A stretch of DNA of 64,000 nt from Zygnema cylindricum (lineage: Eukaryota > Streptophyta > Zygnematophyceae > Zygnematales > Zygnemataceae). The stretch covers positions 1 to 64,000 of the forward strand of contig JBBHKE010001377.1 of NCBI GenBank assembly GCA_037447655.1, written 5' to 3'. The position numbers and the translations under genes were made by a program. The notes below the pieces were generated by a model, which worked only from the letters and a program-made list of their open reading frames with translations, searched no databases and had not been told where the DNA came from. Shown here piece after piece: positions 1-10,859 of the stretch; position 1 is the stretch's first letter, and each line of letters begins with the position of its first letter.

Positions 1-508
1 TTGGTCCAATATTTGGTCTGAATGTTTTAATTGGTCCGAATAGGTCCGAATACAATATGGGTCTTAAGGTCATATTGTATGTTTTGCATACAATAGGCAT
101 ATTGTATGGGCCTACTTTCACCTACTTTTGAACTATGCTTCTGGCGGATTGTAGTGATGCGCTTTCATTGTAATAGATTTTATTTCCAAGAACGCGATGG
201 TCATACCATCAAAGTACAAAACACGATTGTCACAAGAAAGTACAAGTCAAACGAGGAACAAATTCTGACCGTCCGATTAACGTTTTCTGCCGACACATAG
301 ATGTCGAAACAAAGGGCTGCGGCCCATCGGACCAATATCCGCGCCCATTTTATGACCACGCTTTCAATGATCGAGCGGTTTAATTCAGTTTTTTTATATA
401 TGATCTGGACGGTCAAAAATTGACGACGGGGAGGAAGAGGAAATCGACTTCTGGGCCAATTCACACGAAGAGTCCTGGGAAGGGTTCTGTGAGTTTGCGG
501 TGTACGGT
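1..508. repeat. Edge of dispersed repeat, no gene
   Basis: No gene is recognised. Positions 49-68 are a perfect 20-base inverted match to 8786-8805, and 121-139 (CCTACTTTTGAACTATGCT) recurs in direct orientation at 9480-9498. The stretch therefore belongs to a dispersed repeat with copies elsewhere in the window. The superfamily is unknown. At about 509 a partial end of the TA-flanked MITE family begins (CCGCCAATCGTTATTAGCG). Confidence 0.4.
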
Positions 509-693
509 TAACCGCCAATCGTTATTAGCGTTAGCAATACAAATTTTGGCGCTGCTTTTTTTGGGCCAAAATTATAAATTAGCGCTGTTAATATTAAAAT
601 AGAGTAAATTTCTACGCTAATGTACATTTCTATATATAAACCATAAAATAGTGTAATCCAACCTAGAATACTGTTAGGTTTTACTCTAATTTG

Positions 694-1006
694 TAGTGTT
701 GTGTATCGGCAATTTTTTTTCAAGATAAAGTCGATTTTCATGGATTGAATATGGACGAGTCAAAGGTTCCAATATATCGCTTCGGGACCAACAAATTTTT
801 TTGCGATATATTTGGTGGGAGGTGGGTGTCCGTACAGATACGCGATATTTATCGACCTGGTAACCAATGGTGACGTATCGTAATTGTTTAACGATAATAT
901 ACTTCTCGATATACAAAAACGATATATTGGTTATCGGTAGCCGGTAGCCCGGTAGGTCAAAAAGGCAAATATGGATATCGGCAAGAGGCTCTCGATACAC
1001 AACACT
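694..1006. mobile_element. hAT-like MITE relic
   Basis: The segment starts TAGTGTTGTGTATCG and ends with its inverted copy CGATACACAACACT. The interior is rich in ATATCG and CGATA words. The ends match the family that shows 8-bp target duplications at 23938-24301. No clean 8-bp duplication is seen here, so the ends may have decayed. Confidence 0.55.
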
Positions 1007-1964
1007 TCAGACCTACAGTACAGATGATTACAAATTTGTATGTTTCGTACCATTTCCAAACACCACAAGTATGTCGCCCGTACTTTTAAGAAAGACACAC
1101 TTGATGTTGCCGTGTTGGTTCACTAAAATGTATGATTTGCAAATGAGTCGCTGTATTTTAAGCTGTGATTCAAAATTTTCAATAACCCACATTAAAAATA
1201 TGGTTTGAATTGGACATTAAATTATTTCTAACGAATGTCGTTAGTCTCATATCTATTTCAAGGATCAAATCGATCTCCATTGGATATTTGGAAATTAGCT
1301 CAAACCACTTGTTACACGACAAGTACAATTATGACGTTGAAAATGCTTCTTTCTTGTGTTTTTAAGTCTTCCGCTTTGCAAAACCGAATACACTAAATAT
1401 CAATCTGTTTTCTTTTTGTAGTTGTTACACTCATTTTTCTCCGTCCGTTTAAAACAAAAATCGATATGCGACATCTTTAACAAAAACTCTTTGGAAACAA
1501 AATCCTGTTTTTTTTGTTTGTAGAGATATCGAATGTTAACGCTCTATTCAATTGAATAAGGAAATTGTCTTCAATGTTTTAATGATTGGGTCGATGCAAT
1601 TTCCCAATGTGGTAATCATTGCTCCAAAAAGAAAGCCCTCCATCATAAAGTCAACAAAATTTCACTATGGTGTCACAATTGTACCCATTTCAACATTTTC
1701 CCAAGTTTGATCCACACGTTACTCACATATACATGACAATTACTGGAAATGTATAAGAAAACCAAAAAATGAATCTTACTCCCTAATGTCCTCTTTCAAA
1801 ACTAAACAAGGGACCATCTCAAAAACTAAACTTTATACAAACGTACACTCCAAAACAACACTCCAAACTAATATACAACGACGAGAAAATTGCCAAAAAA
1901 TATAAACTCATTAAAACTATTTACAACTCACAAAACATATGAAATATCCAACAACACAGTCCGA
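1007..1964. other. AT-rich interval, no gene seen
   Basis: About 960 bases downstream of the minus-strand DUF3598-like gene. It presumably holds the 3' UTR or terminator of that gene. No coding signal, structured RNA or repeat is recognised. Confidence 0.4.
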
Positions 1965-2443
1965 TCATACTCGAAGATAATATTTTCCGCCTTTTACATG
2001 CTCCAAATCCCCATTTTCCTTGTACAAAACCGACATTTGCCTAATCTCACTCTCACTAACCACCCACGTAACGACAAAGGCAAATACTTTCCCAAACTTT
2101 TCCCTTTCTTTTGGGGTACAAACCGTCACCTCGTTAGGCAAATAAGTAAAATGGTAGTTTTCCATAACATTATCACTTAAACCACCCGAAAACCCTTCCC
2201 AATTCCTCTCCTTCTTTGTTACCACTTCTAGTTTATCCGTGATCGTTACCTCCTCTCCCACATAAACCCCATTTGGTTCCGTTCGAGAAGAAATTAATTG
2301 TCCAATAGGATGCTGCCACATGTCACCCTTCCATTCGGAGTTTTGTCGTTCCCCGGAGTTTTTGGCGTCCTCCAATAGGAGACCAACCAATAAAGTCCCT
2401 TTTTCGTCGAATCCCACCGGAACACTAAATCTCGCATTAGGAC
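1965..2443 (-). CDS. DUF3598-like gene, last exon
   Basis: The minus-strand acceptor TTTTCAG lies just upstream of 2443. The first two bases complete a Gly codon begun by the upstream exon (TAT G / GT CCT). The exon encodes about 158 residues with a barrel-like pattern, including GQLISSRTEPNGVYVG and FAFVVTWVVSESE, and ends with a stop at 1965. This corresponds to the C-terminal half of DUF3598 proteins. Confidence 0.75.
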
Positions 2444-4311
2444 CTGAAAAACCATCCAAAGATTTTTATATTTTTTTTTGGCTTTTTTGTTTTTGGTTTT
2501 ATTTTTGGTTTTGTTTTTAATTTTGTTTTTCTTTGTTATGTGTTTGAATCAAAAAAGCGAATAGGATTGTAATGATCCAAACTATCATGAGAAAGCACTC
2601 AATTTCAATTCTCGCCATTTCTCCTCTCTACTTTTCCCTCTCTTTCTCGATCTCTTTCTATTTTCGCCTGGTCGCCGAAATGATTCGCCGTTTGACTTCG
2701 ATTTTCCCTCCAGATCCCCACGAACCCCTCCCACTCCCCAATCCCCACCCCATCCTCCATCACAGATCTGGCGTCTCCCTCCCCTCCCCCTCTACCCTCT
2801 CACCATATGTGAAGAAAACCTCACAAAACGCCTTCTTCTCCTTCTCCTCCACCCTCATCTGGGTCCACACTGCCTCTCCCTCCACCCCTAAACACAGCAC
2901 CCGGTGGGAGGGAGACTGGGGGTGCACTATCCCATTATCCACACTATTTTTGGTAAGACTCATCTCCCAGGGCCCCCCCACCGGCGAACCCGGCGCCACC
3001 ACCGTTCTGAGGGTGGAGAGATGAGGGAGAGATGATGGAGGGGGAGGGGATGGGGAGGATGATGGGATGATGGGATGGGATGGGGTGGGGAAGGGGGAGG
3101 TGGGGGAGGGGTGGGGAGGGGAGGGGGTGGGGGAACATGGGGGAGGGGATAGGGGAGGAACAGGAGAGGGAAATGGAAATATGTGACAAAAAGATGATGA
3201 TGTATGATGTGATGGGGGATGGATGAAGGAGGGCGAGGGGGGATGGAACGGGGAATAAGGGGATGAGAATGGGGGGTTGGGGAGGACACAACACCAATAC
3301 AACATACCATCCCCTGTCCGTTTCGATTTTGGGTGTTTTTTGGTTTCGTTCTTTGTTCACTTGTGTTGCTGGTTTTGTTTCTTTGTTTATTTTTCTTTTA
3401 CTAGTTTCCTTTTACTATTTTATTTCTTAAAATGTCGCAACCTTTTTTCTCTGAAGCTCTTTTTTCTCCTTTTACATCAAATCGGGAATCGGAAAATTCA
3501 ATTAAAAAAAAAAGTAATCTCCGGTGTTGAAAAATAATAAAGGAAAAAATACCTAACATACAGAAAAAAGGTGCTTAACAATGACAATCAAATATCTTGA
3601 ACAAATTTCACTTCTTTCTTTGTGAAAATGTAATAAAAAATTGATTGAGTTTAATTAGAAAAAGAGGTTTCGGATCTTTACCTTGTGAGAAATCTCAGTT
3701 TTTTCCTCATTGGTCGAGATGAGAGATCGTACGGAACGGTACGATTTACTGAAATCCATTGATTTTAACGGTTCCCATAAAATCCATTGACCGTGCCAGT
3801 GGCAAAAATGGGGTTTATGCCATTCCCAATGTTCCTCGAGACTTAATTTTCGAAAATTTTCCTCTTTCATTCTTTCTTTCTCTTTCATTTCTTCTTCTTT
3901 TTCGTCCTTGTCATTTTTTTGCGATTTTTTGCGATTCCCATCTTGTATTTTCTCAGCTTCATCCGGTTCTGTGGAAGGTACAGAGGGAGAGGAGGCGTGG
4001 AGGAGAGGGAAGGGGAGAGAGGGAGAGGGAGAGGGACGGGAAAATCGTGGGTTTTTGAGGAGGAGAGGTACAAAGGTTGTGGAAAAAAGTTTTGGGTACA
4101 ATTTGGAGGAATTTGGGGTCAAAAGAGGGAAGGAGGAAGGAGTTTGTGACGCGTGGCAGATAAGTTCGAAGGTACGACCTGTGGAAGAGGAGAGAGACGA
4201 ATATTTTTCGAGAAAATGAAAGAGAGAGAGAAGAGGAAAGTGAGTGGGAGCGAAAAGGGGACGGAGAGAAAGGGAGAGGGTGGAAGAGGGAGATAGAAGA
4301 GAAAGAGACAC
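1965..4311 (-). CDS. DUF3598-like (lipocalin/calycin-type) plastid protein gene
   Basis: A multi-exon minus-strand gene. Recognised exons are 4311-3682 (start, phase 0 out), 3006-2804 (phase 2 in, phase 1 out) and 2443-1965 (phase 1 in, stop). The second and third join in frame. The first needs one more short exon before 3006, whose length must be 2 modulo 3; it was not identified. The N-terminus is Ser/Leu-rich like a plastid transit peptide, followed by a charged Lys/Glu linker. Motifs typical of the DUF3598 family follow: HWHGQWILWEP with SYRSVRSL, GPWEM...DNGIVHPQSP, FTYG...FSVPVGFDEKG, and a second half ending near the stop. The family is known from cyanobacteria and plastid-bearing eukaryotes as a calycin-like barrel of unknown function. 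Family identity rests on motif memory, not alignment. Confidence 0.72.
2804..3006 (-). CDS. DUF3598-like gene, middle exon
   Basis: The acceptor CCCTCAG precedes 3006 and the donor G/GTGAGA follows 2804. The exon encodes GGPWEMSLTK, DNGIVHPQSPSHR, then AVWTQMRVEEKEKKAFCEVF, which fits the family pattern W...DGxxHPxxP...A. The 203-nt length (phase 2 in, 1 out) matches the next exon. Its composition is G-rich and merges upstream into a polypurine or polypyrimidine intron. Confidence 0.65.
3018..3290 (+). repeat. G-rich purine tract inside DUF3598 intron
   Basis: Almost pure G/A on the plus strand, with many runs of three to seven G separated by A, AT or GAT. It lies in the intron between the first and middle exons of the minus-strand gene, so the transcript is C/T-rich here. 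The long proline-rich open frames on the minus strand are products of this composition, not genes. G-quadruplex formation on the plus strand is plausible. Confidence 0.8.
3682..4311 (-). CDS. DUF3598-like gene, first exon with transit peptide
   Basis: 210 codons from the ATG at 4311 to AAG/GTAAAG at 3682. About the first 30 residues are Ser/Leu-rich without acidic residues, as in plastid transit peptides. A Lys/Glu-rich stretch follows around residues 110-150. The start of the conserved domain (EEHWEWHKPHFCHWHGQW...SYRSVRSL...TEISHK) is at the end. The extra length before the domain suggests a long precursor. Confidence 0.7.
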
Positions 4312-4500
4312 AAAAATGGACTGGTAGGGAAATGTGAGAGATAGAGAGGGAGAAGCCGGGAGGGAGGGAGGGAAGGAAAAGGGAGGGAGGAAAAGAGGGG
4401 AAGATGGATGGAGGGAGGGAGAAAGGGAGGGAGGGGGGAAGGGGGACAGAAGCAGGGAGAGAGGGAGAGGAGAGAGGCAAAGGAGGGAGACTTGTAATTC
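4215..4500 (+). repeat. GGGA/GAGA polypurine tract upstream of DUF3598 gene
   Basis: A GA-rich low-complexity tract beginning inside the transit-peptide coding region and running upstream of the ATG at 4311. On the gene's sense strand it is CT-rich, as seen near many plant transcription starts. No TATA box was identified with confidence. Confidence 0.65.
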
Positions 4501-4563
4501 GAGAGAGGGACTGTTTATTCATTTCAATGTTGGAAACTTAAATTACTTAAACATCATTTATGT

Positions 4564-4794
4564 GGTTTGTTTTTTAACAATTGGTTTTTAAACCTCCGAT
4601 AGTCAAAATTATGTACTATTTTGTTTTTAAAAGCGGTAAAGTTTTGAGATGTTGAACTTGCTTTGGCAAAAATCGTATTCCCTTGGTTTGTTTTTTAACA
4701 ATTGGTTTTTAAACCTCCGATAGTCAAAAATTATGTACTATTTTATTTTTAAAAGCGGTAAAGTTTTGAGATGTTGAACTTGCTTTGACAAAAA
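4564..4794. repeat. 121-bp tandem duplication
   Basis: Two head-to-tail copies start at 4564 and 4685. Both begin GGTTTGTTTTTTAACAATTG and differ by only a few substitutions or single-base indels. The unit has no coding potential and lies upstream of the DUF3598-like gene. Confidence 0.85.
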
Positions 4795-5244
4795 ATGCAT
4801 TTCCTCCCTTTTTGCATTTTCATTCCTTCTCCTTTTACAATCATCTTAATAAAACTAGATTACTTTTTTGAATGCAAAAGTATAATTTCTGTTTAATCAT
4901 AAATATTAGAAAAAAGATACGAAATAGAAAACAAATAATATAACAGAAATTCATGTAGTCATTCCACTTTAACGAAAAACAAAAGCAAAAGAGAAAGGGA
5001 GAGAGAAAAAATCATATTTCTGTTTTTTTTCAATTCCAAGATTTTTGTAATAAAATTGTCTATTAAAATATATAGTTAAATTGTGATTTTTCTGAGGTAA
5101 TACATACATTTTTCTTATGCCTCAAAAACCCATAACTCAAACATAAGTGATTTGAAATACTATGAATTGATCTAAAACATTATAATTTTTAATTTATCGA
5201 TAATATTTTAGTTTATCAAAATCAACGGACTAACTCAAATTGAA

Positions 5245-6225
5245 GTTCCTCTCGCCCTCTACCTCTTCTCCTCTTTTTCCCCACTCCCGCCCCCTTCTTT
5301 CCCTATCTTTCTCCCTTTCCTCTTCCCTTTTCCTCTGTCCCTCTACCACTCTCTTACCTTCTCTCCCTTTATCTTCCTATACTTCTTTTACCTCTTTACC
5401 CTCCTTTATACCCCTCTCCTCTTACCTCCCCCCTGTACTTTTCCCACATTTCTAGTTTCTCCTCTCCCTCTCTCCCACTCCACTACTGCCTCTCTCTTCC
5501 TCTCTCTCCCTCTCACTCTCTCCTTCGAGTCCTCTCGCTCTCCTAGCTTGTTCCCCACCCTCTCCCCCTCTCCCACCCTTTTCACACCACTCTGTCCCCA
5601 TCTTTCCCCAGTTTTCTCCCCCCTTTCCTCCTTCTGTCCCCTCTTTCCCCATTATTTTCTCCGTCCCTGGTTTCCCCTTTTTCTTTTCGGCCATCTTTCC
5701 TTTCTTTCCACTTATACTTACCCTCTTACTCCTTTCCTCTTTTATTTCCCCCTCTCCCCCCTTATTTCCTCCCCTCTTTCCCTTCTTTCCCCCTCTCTCT
5801 CCTGTTCTCTCCTTCCCCTCTTTCCATCTTTCTTTCCCCCCATATTCCCACAGTTGTCCTCTCCCTTTCCCCCTTCACTTCAACCATGATTCCCCTGCCC
5901 TTCTCTCTTTCCCTCTCCATATCCTCTTTCTCACTTCCTTTCCCCTCTCTTTTTTTCCTTTTTCCACATCTCTTTCCTTCCTTTCCCCCTCTGCTTCGTC
6001 TCTCTTTCCCCGGACTTTTCCTCATTCTCTTCCCTTCTCTTTTTCCCCCTTTCTCCTTCCCCATCTCTCCCCCCCTTTTCTTTACCTCTCTCTCTCTCTC
6101 CTCCTCTCCCTGCTTCCTTCCTTCCTCCTCTTCCTCCCTTCCTAAGTTCCTTGATCGATTTCTTCCCTCTTCTCTCTTCATCCCTCTCTGTCCCTCTCTT
6201 CCATCCTTCCTAACTCAGATTATTG
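5245..6225 (+). repeat. About 1-kb polypyrimidine tract
   Basis: Nearly uninterrupted C/T for almost 1 kb, with only scattered A or G. All frames appear open on one or both strands because of the composition. It contains CTCTCTCTC and CCCTCTCC runs and could form triplex DNA. Confidence 0.85.
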
Positions 6226-6775
6226 TATTTACAAATACTTAAAATTACCCAGAAAAAATAAAATTGCAAGTATACCACCAACTTCATAAACCAATAAAAT
6301 CTTAGCATTTCCCAAAGTAATTAAGGAAATTATAAAAATACCTCCAAAATCTTTCCTCCCCGCCATGGTTTCCAGAGGAGGTTGAGGGAGCAGACTCGCC
6401 GTGGTGGGGAAAAAGACAAAATTTACCCTCTTCCCCTGAGAAATAGCTCGAGAAAGGAATGGGTATTAATGGGAAAGATAGAGAGATATAGCGAGAGAGA
6501 GATAGAGAGAGAGAATCAAGCCGGGGAAACGAAGTATAGAAAGTCCTCTCTTTATTGCTCTCTTCTTTGGCGCGTTTTTTGCGAAACGGACGTCAATTTT
6601 TTTTGACGACCAGCTGACCGTCGGCTTTTAAGGCGGTTACGCTACAAAATGGAGTGGTACAATGTCACGTCACAAGTGGAATCTGCAAAGGAAGAAAAAA
6701 ACATGGATTTTTCTGACGCTATTTTCTCATGAGTGGACAGAAAAATTCGACGCTAAACATTTGTTAGTAACGCTA
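6226..6775. other. Interval without recognised gene
   Basis: AT-rich sequence with a GAGAGATAGAGAGAGA stretch near 6480-6520. No coding exon or repeat family is identified with confidence. Confidence 0.35.
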
Positions 6776-6974
6776 CACCGCGAATCGTTATTAGCGTATA
6801 GAAATTATTAGTGTAAAGAAAAAATTAGCGTAATTCATTTTAATTTAGTGCCAGGAGACGTGGCAGATTATGGTCCACGATCTTAAATAGTGTAATTTAT
6901 TATATTTAAGGTATCAATGTCAAAATTTTGGGGTGCCGATATAGAGTACATAAGGCTAATAACGATTCACGGTG
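6776..6974. mobile_element. TA-flanked MITE, family B
   Basis: Starts CACCGCGAATCGTTATTAGCG and ends with the near-inverted CTAATAACGATTCACGGTG, with TA on each side (6774-6775 and 6975-6976). Length 199 bp, non-coding. A TA target duplication with CACCG ends suggests mobilisation by a Tc1/mariner-type transposase; this is inference. Confidence 0.8.
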
Positions 6975-7305
6975 TAATAGAGATTTACGAGACTGCACTG
7001 AAGACACGGGAAAAGCCGAAGCTTTAGCCGTATTAGAAATTAGTCAACGAAGGAAAATGATCGACGTGGCGCGTTCTGAGAGAATGTAACATCACAATCT
7101 CGATTGGATCAAAATTGCCATCTGACCGTTCGTTTAGATTCGTATTTCGATTGGTTCCGCGAAATATTGTCGGTCCAATCGCCGTTACTCATCAAGGAGC
7201 TGGGCTCCGTTGGGATTCCCGTCTCATGAGCCGCTCATTTTGGAAAACGCAAAGAAAACGCAAAAATAGACCTGTGAAATCGAGCGGTACAGTACAGGTA
7301 AGGTA

Positions 7306-7511
7306 CACCTTGAATCGTTATTAGCGTAGAGAAATTATTAGTGTAAAGAAAAAATTAGCGTCATTCATTCTAATTTAGTTCTAGGAGACGTGGCATATTA
7401 TGGTCTACATCCTTAAATAGTGTGGTTTATTATATTTAAGGTATCAATATCGAAATTTTGGGGTGCCGATATAGCGCACATAAGTCATAAGGCTAACAAC
7501 GATTCACGGTG
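7306..7511. mobile_element. TA-flanked MITE, family B
   Basis: Starts CACCTTGAATCGTTATTAGCG and ends AACGATTCACGGTG, flanked by TA. Length 206 bp. Its interior is closely similar to the copy at 6776-6974, including the stretch GGGGTGCCGATATAG. Confidence 0.8.
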
Positions 7512-7513
7512 TA

Positions 7514-8150
7514 CTCGTTATTAGCGTTATGAGCGCTATATCGGCACCCGCAAATTTTAAACCCCAAAAACCTGAAATAGAATTGATAACACTATTTTTT
7601 TCTTAACCTTTAGTAAAGGTTCTGGTGAATTAATTCTAATAATTCTAATTTAAGATCTTCTTGAATAGTTTGGTGTACGGAAGTGTCAACCCGTACAAAA
7701 TTGTACTTTATTAAGTAAAAAAGTACGATATATGGACTAAAATAATCGCGACCGCACGTAAAATGCGCTCAGAATAAAATGGAGAATGAAATCGAACCTA
7801 TTTTAGTGTAAGAATATTGATCGCGTATTAATTATACGGGAAAAAACCCAAATTTGAGTTATGAATAAATAGGAGTAAAAGGACGCGACGGTGTACAATT
7901 TGTCAGATTTTGCACTGTTACCTATTTTACTTTGAAGATCCTGATGACAGATCCGTTGTACCCAAATCAACGTTATGGATTAACTAGAGTTAGGGTGGCG
8001 TTCCATCGGACGAAAAGTGAGGTTGTTTACATAAATCTGGACCTCTCCGTACTACGCCGTACTTCTTATTTTGTTTTTATGCGTGAACAACATTACAGAG
8101 AATCTTGCAATATTCTCCAAAGTTATGGGAGGTAACAATGATCGTTGGAT
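7514..8150. repeat. Relic related to long family-B interiors
   Basis: Contains fragments also seen inside the longer family-B elements at 25741-26278 and 26994-28270: TGGTGTACGGAAGTGTC-like, GCGCTCA and CGCGACGGTGTAC-type words. It is probably a decayed long copy. No gene recognised. Confidence 0.4.
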
Positions 8151-8179
8151 GCTTTTTCACGAAGCATTCGCGTTGAAAG

Positions 8180-8230
8180 TTTCTGTAAATGGTGATGTAC
8201 CTCCTCGAGGTACATCACCATTTACAGAAA
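8180..8230. repeat. Perfect 24-bp inverted repeat with 3-nt loop
   Basis: The left arm TTTCTGTAAATGGTGATGTA followed by CCTC is exactly complementary to the right arm across the loop CTC. The 51-nt unit would form an uninterrupted hairpin in RNA or a cruciform in DNA. It is not part of a recognised element. Confidence 0.85.
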
Positions 8231-9670
8231 AAAATTGAGCCGCGACACGTTTGATAATGAACATAAGTGTCAGGACGGTAACCAACGGAAATCGAAAAAT
8301 TTCGCACATGATATAGATATTCAAAAATCCAACCGAAATCACAAAAGTAATCTCGTAACGAACTTTCGTCGCGCTATTTTTTTTGTTATCGGCCATTTGT
8401 CACACTATTTGTGGAAGCGCTCATTCATCACGCGAAACAACAAAAATTAAAAAAAAAATGAACTGGCAAATCCTGACAAAGCGTTTGCAAAGATTTGTGT
8501 GGTACGATGCCTTGGTCAGTTGGTGAAAAAATTCCGATACAAGCGAAGAGTGTGATAAAAATATAAAGAGTTTATTGTTTTACCGCTCATTTACCAGGAA
8601 AAACTTGCAAACTGCGTTATATGTAATAGTTTTTTGTTTTTTTTTGTGTACGGAAAAGTACGGAGGGAAATTCATTAACGATTTTTTTTTGCGATTTGGT
8701 CAAAAGGTTCAATGCGTTTGTTACGTATAGTTCGTCACGTACGGTATGTTTGCACTAATCGTCGTGAACAACTATGTAATATACCCTTAAGACCCATATT
8801 GTATTGGCCGCAAAATGAAATAAAATAGTAACATGGTTGAATTGCACATGGATCGATAGAGAATTAAACGTCATGTCTAAATTTGAAAAAAAATTGTATG
8901 TGAGTTTTGAGCGACTTTTTATTTAAACCGTCAGATTTGGATGATCTTACGGTCGTTGATCAAAAAAGTGATCTAAGAAGATCACATGAAAAGCCCATAA
9001 CACAACTTGCGACAAGACAATCTGTCATATTAGCGTCTGCAATTTTGAAACCCACACTAAATAAAGCCTCAAATTGACCAACCAAGCAGTATGGGACAAT
9101 AAAAAAAAAATTTCACACAGCCAAAAATATTACCAAATCCTACCCGTTGGTGGTTGCAAAAAGCCAAAAACGCTTGCCAAAAAAACTGTGAAATCTCAGT
9201 ACTCTCTCTCATCGCACTTTCACCGCTCTCCACCAGGTTTTGTTTGGTTGCCCTTATGCGGGTTTTTTTTCCCTTAGTTTTTTTTCCCGCGCAATGTCAT
9301 CCTACGCCGTGTCAGTTTGCTAACAAATTCCGTTCGGCGGCGTGCGCTGTACTATCATCATATGTCAGATTCGTACGCTCGTACAGGGGTGTGCACAACG
9401 CAGACACATACAGTATGCCTACGCTACGCGAGTTTTGTGCCAAGTTTTGTGCGCCTACCAAAGGCCTACCATAAAAATGCCTACTTTTGAACTATGCTCA
9501 AAACGTAGCATCCTGTAATGTTGGCCGTACAATTACAGAAAATCCTGATAGAACGCCATCCTAAACTTTTTTTTTCGAAATCTTGAAAAACTCAAATAAG
9601 CGTTAATAATGCAAAATTAATTCTTAGCAAAAAAAAATTATAAACGCTAATAACGATTGGCGGAGTACTG

Positions 9671-10095
9671 TAGTGTTGTGCATCGGGTAAAAATTTATCG
9701 CGATACATTCGATATTCGATATATATAATATCGAACGGTTAGTGGGCTCGATATATCTCTCCGGGACCAACAAAACCATCGCGATATATTTGGTAAGAGA
9801 TGAGGATCCCTACATATTAAGTACTGTGAATTGTACGGTCAACAGCACGAAAAATAGTGCAACAAATCGTACAAAATACCCCGCCCCTCCCGCACGCGCC
9901 ACTAGTGGAAGGGGTGGCTTTTGAAAAAAAAATTGTCTTAACTTCAATTCGATACACCGCGATAAAATCAATCTATTTATCGGCCAATATATCGGCTAAA
10001 TATCGCCACATTGAGCTTCTATATACATCGACACCATAGTTTGATTATCGAGTACTCAAAATTAGGTACATATCGAATGTCGTCAAGAGGTCTTC
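9671..10095. mobile_element. hAT-like MITE relic
   Basis: Starts TAGTGTTGTGCATCG and ends CGATACACACGACTA, a degenerate inverted copy. The interior is rich in CGATATAT words. It sits directly beside a family-B end (AACGATTGGCGG at about 9650-9664). No 8-bp duplication is visible. Confidence 0.5.
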
Positions 10096-10229
10096 GATAC
10101 ACACGACTATAAAGCGGACCTATGGATTTTTTATTTTTTATTTCGTGCCTTTTAAAGTGGAAAAAAATGCAATATACATTGAAATTAAGAAGGTTCCTTT
10201 GGTGTCGCAAAAAGGGAGCTTAACGGATT

Positions 10230-10840
10230 AAATGTATTAAAAACTAGTTTTGAATATCGGTAGGTCTTTGCCGATAATCAATATGTCCCATTTTTTGGCT
10301 AACTGATAATTGATATATTGGCACAATATATCATTATCATAGTTATCGCGAAAAAAACTGATAATATCGTTTTTTTATTGCGATAACACCGGTACGAATA
10401 ACTATCGGTGATAGTTATACGTTTTATTTCGTAAAACTGTTAGTTTTATTCCGCAAACGGGTCGCCGACCCTTCCCCCCCCCCGATTTCAAAAAAAAAGC
10501 CATATTTGCTTAGTTTCTGTATTATAATTTTAGTACAACAAACTACTATTTTCAATTTATTTTGTAGCGTTAATGTGTTGAAATGTCCATCCTAACCTCC
10601 TGTTATACACAGTATGGAATAGATTGTCATTCATGGCATACAGTCAGTATTAGGTACAATTTAGTATGAAGTACTATTGTATATCGTTCCATGTTTTTTT
10701 ATAGTTATCGTCGATAAGGAATTTGTTTGTTCCAAAGCGATATATCGGGACCCCTCACCGTTTGATAACCGATAGCTATCGATATCCGTTTTATCGCGAT
10801 AAGTTTCTTGCCGATACACGACAGTAGGAAAAACAGTAAG
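10230..10840. repeat. ATCG-rich hAT-MITE-like relics
   Basis: Several inverted words (ATCGGTAGG, TGCCGATA, CTATCGATATCCG, TTGCCGATACACGACAG) place this with the hAT-like MITE family, but the ends cannot be assigned. Possibly overlapping or nested old copies. Confidence 0.4.
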
Positions 10841-10859
10841 CCCCCTTAAAACAATAGAC

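Noticed and set aside
2760-3360. Long proline-rich open frames on the minus strand
   Set aside because: They arise from the C/T-rich complement of a G-rich intron tract; three overlapping frames are open for the same compositional reason. Only the spliced part 2804-3006 has family motifs.
5240-6242. Ser/Pro/Leu-rich and Glu/Arg-rich open frames on both strands
   Set aside because: Products of a pure polypyrimidine tract, with no domain, splice sites or codon structure.
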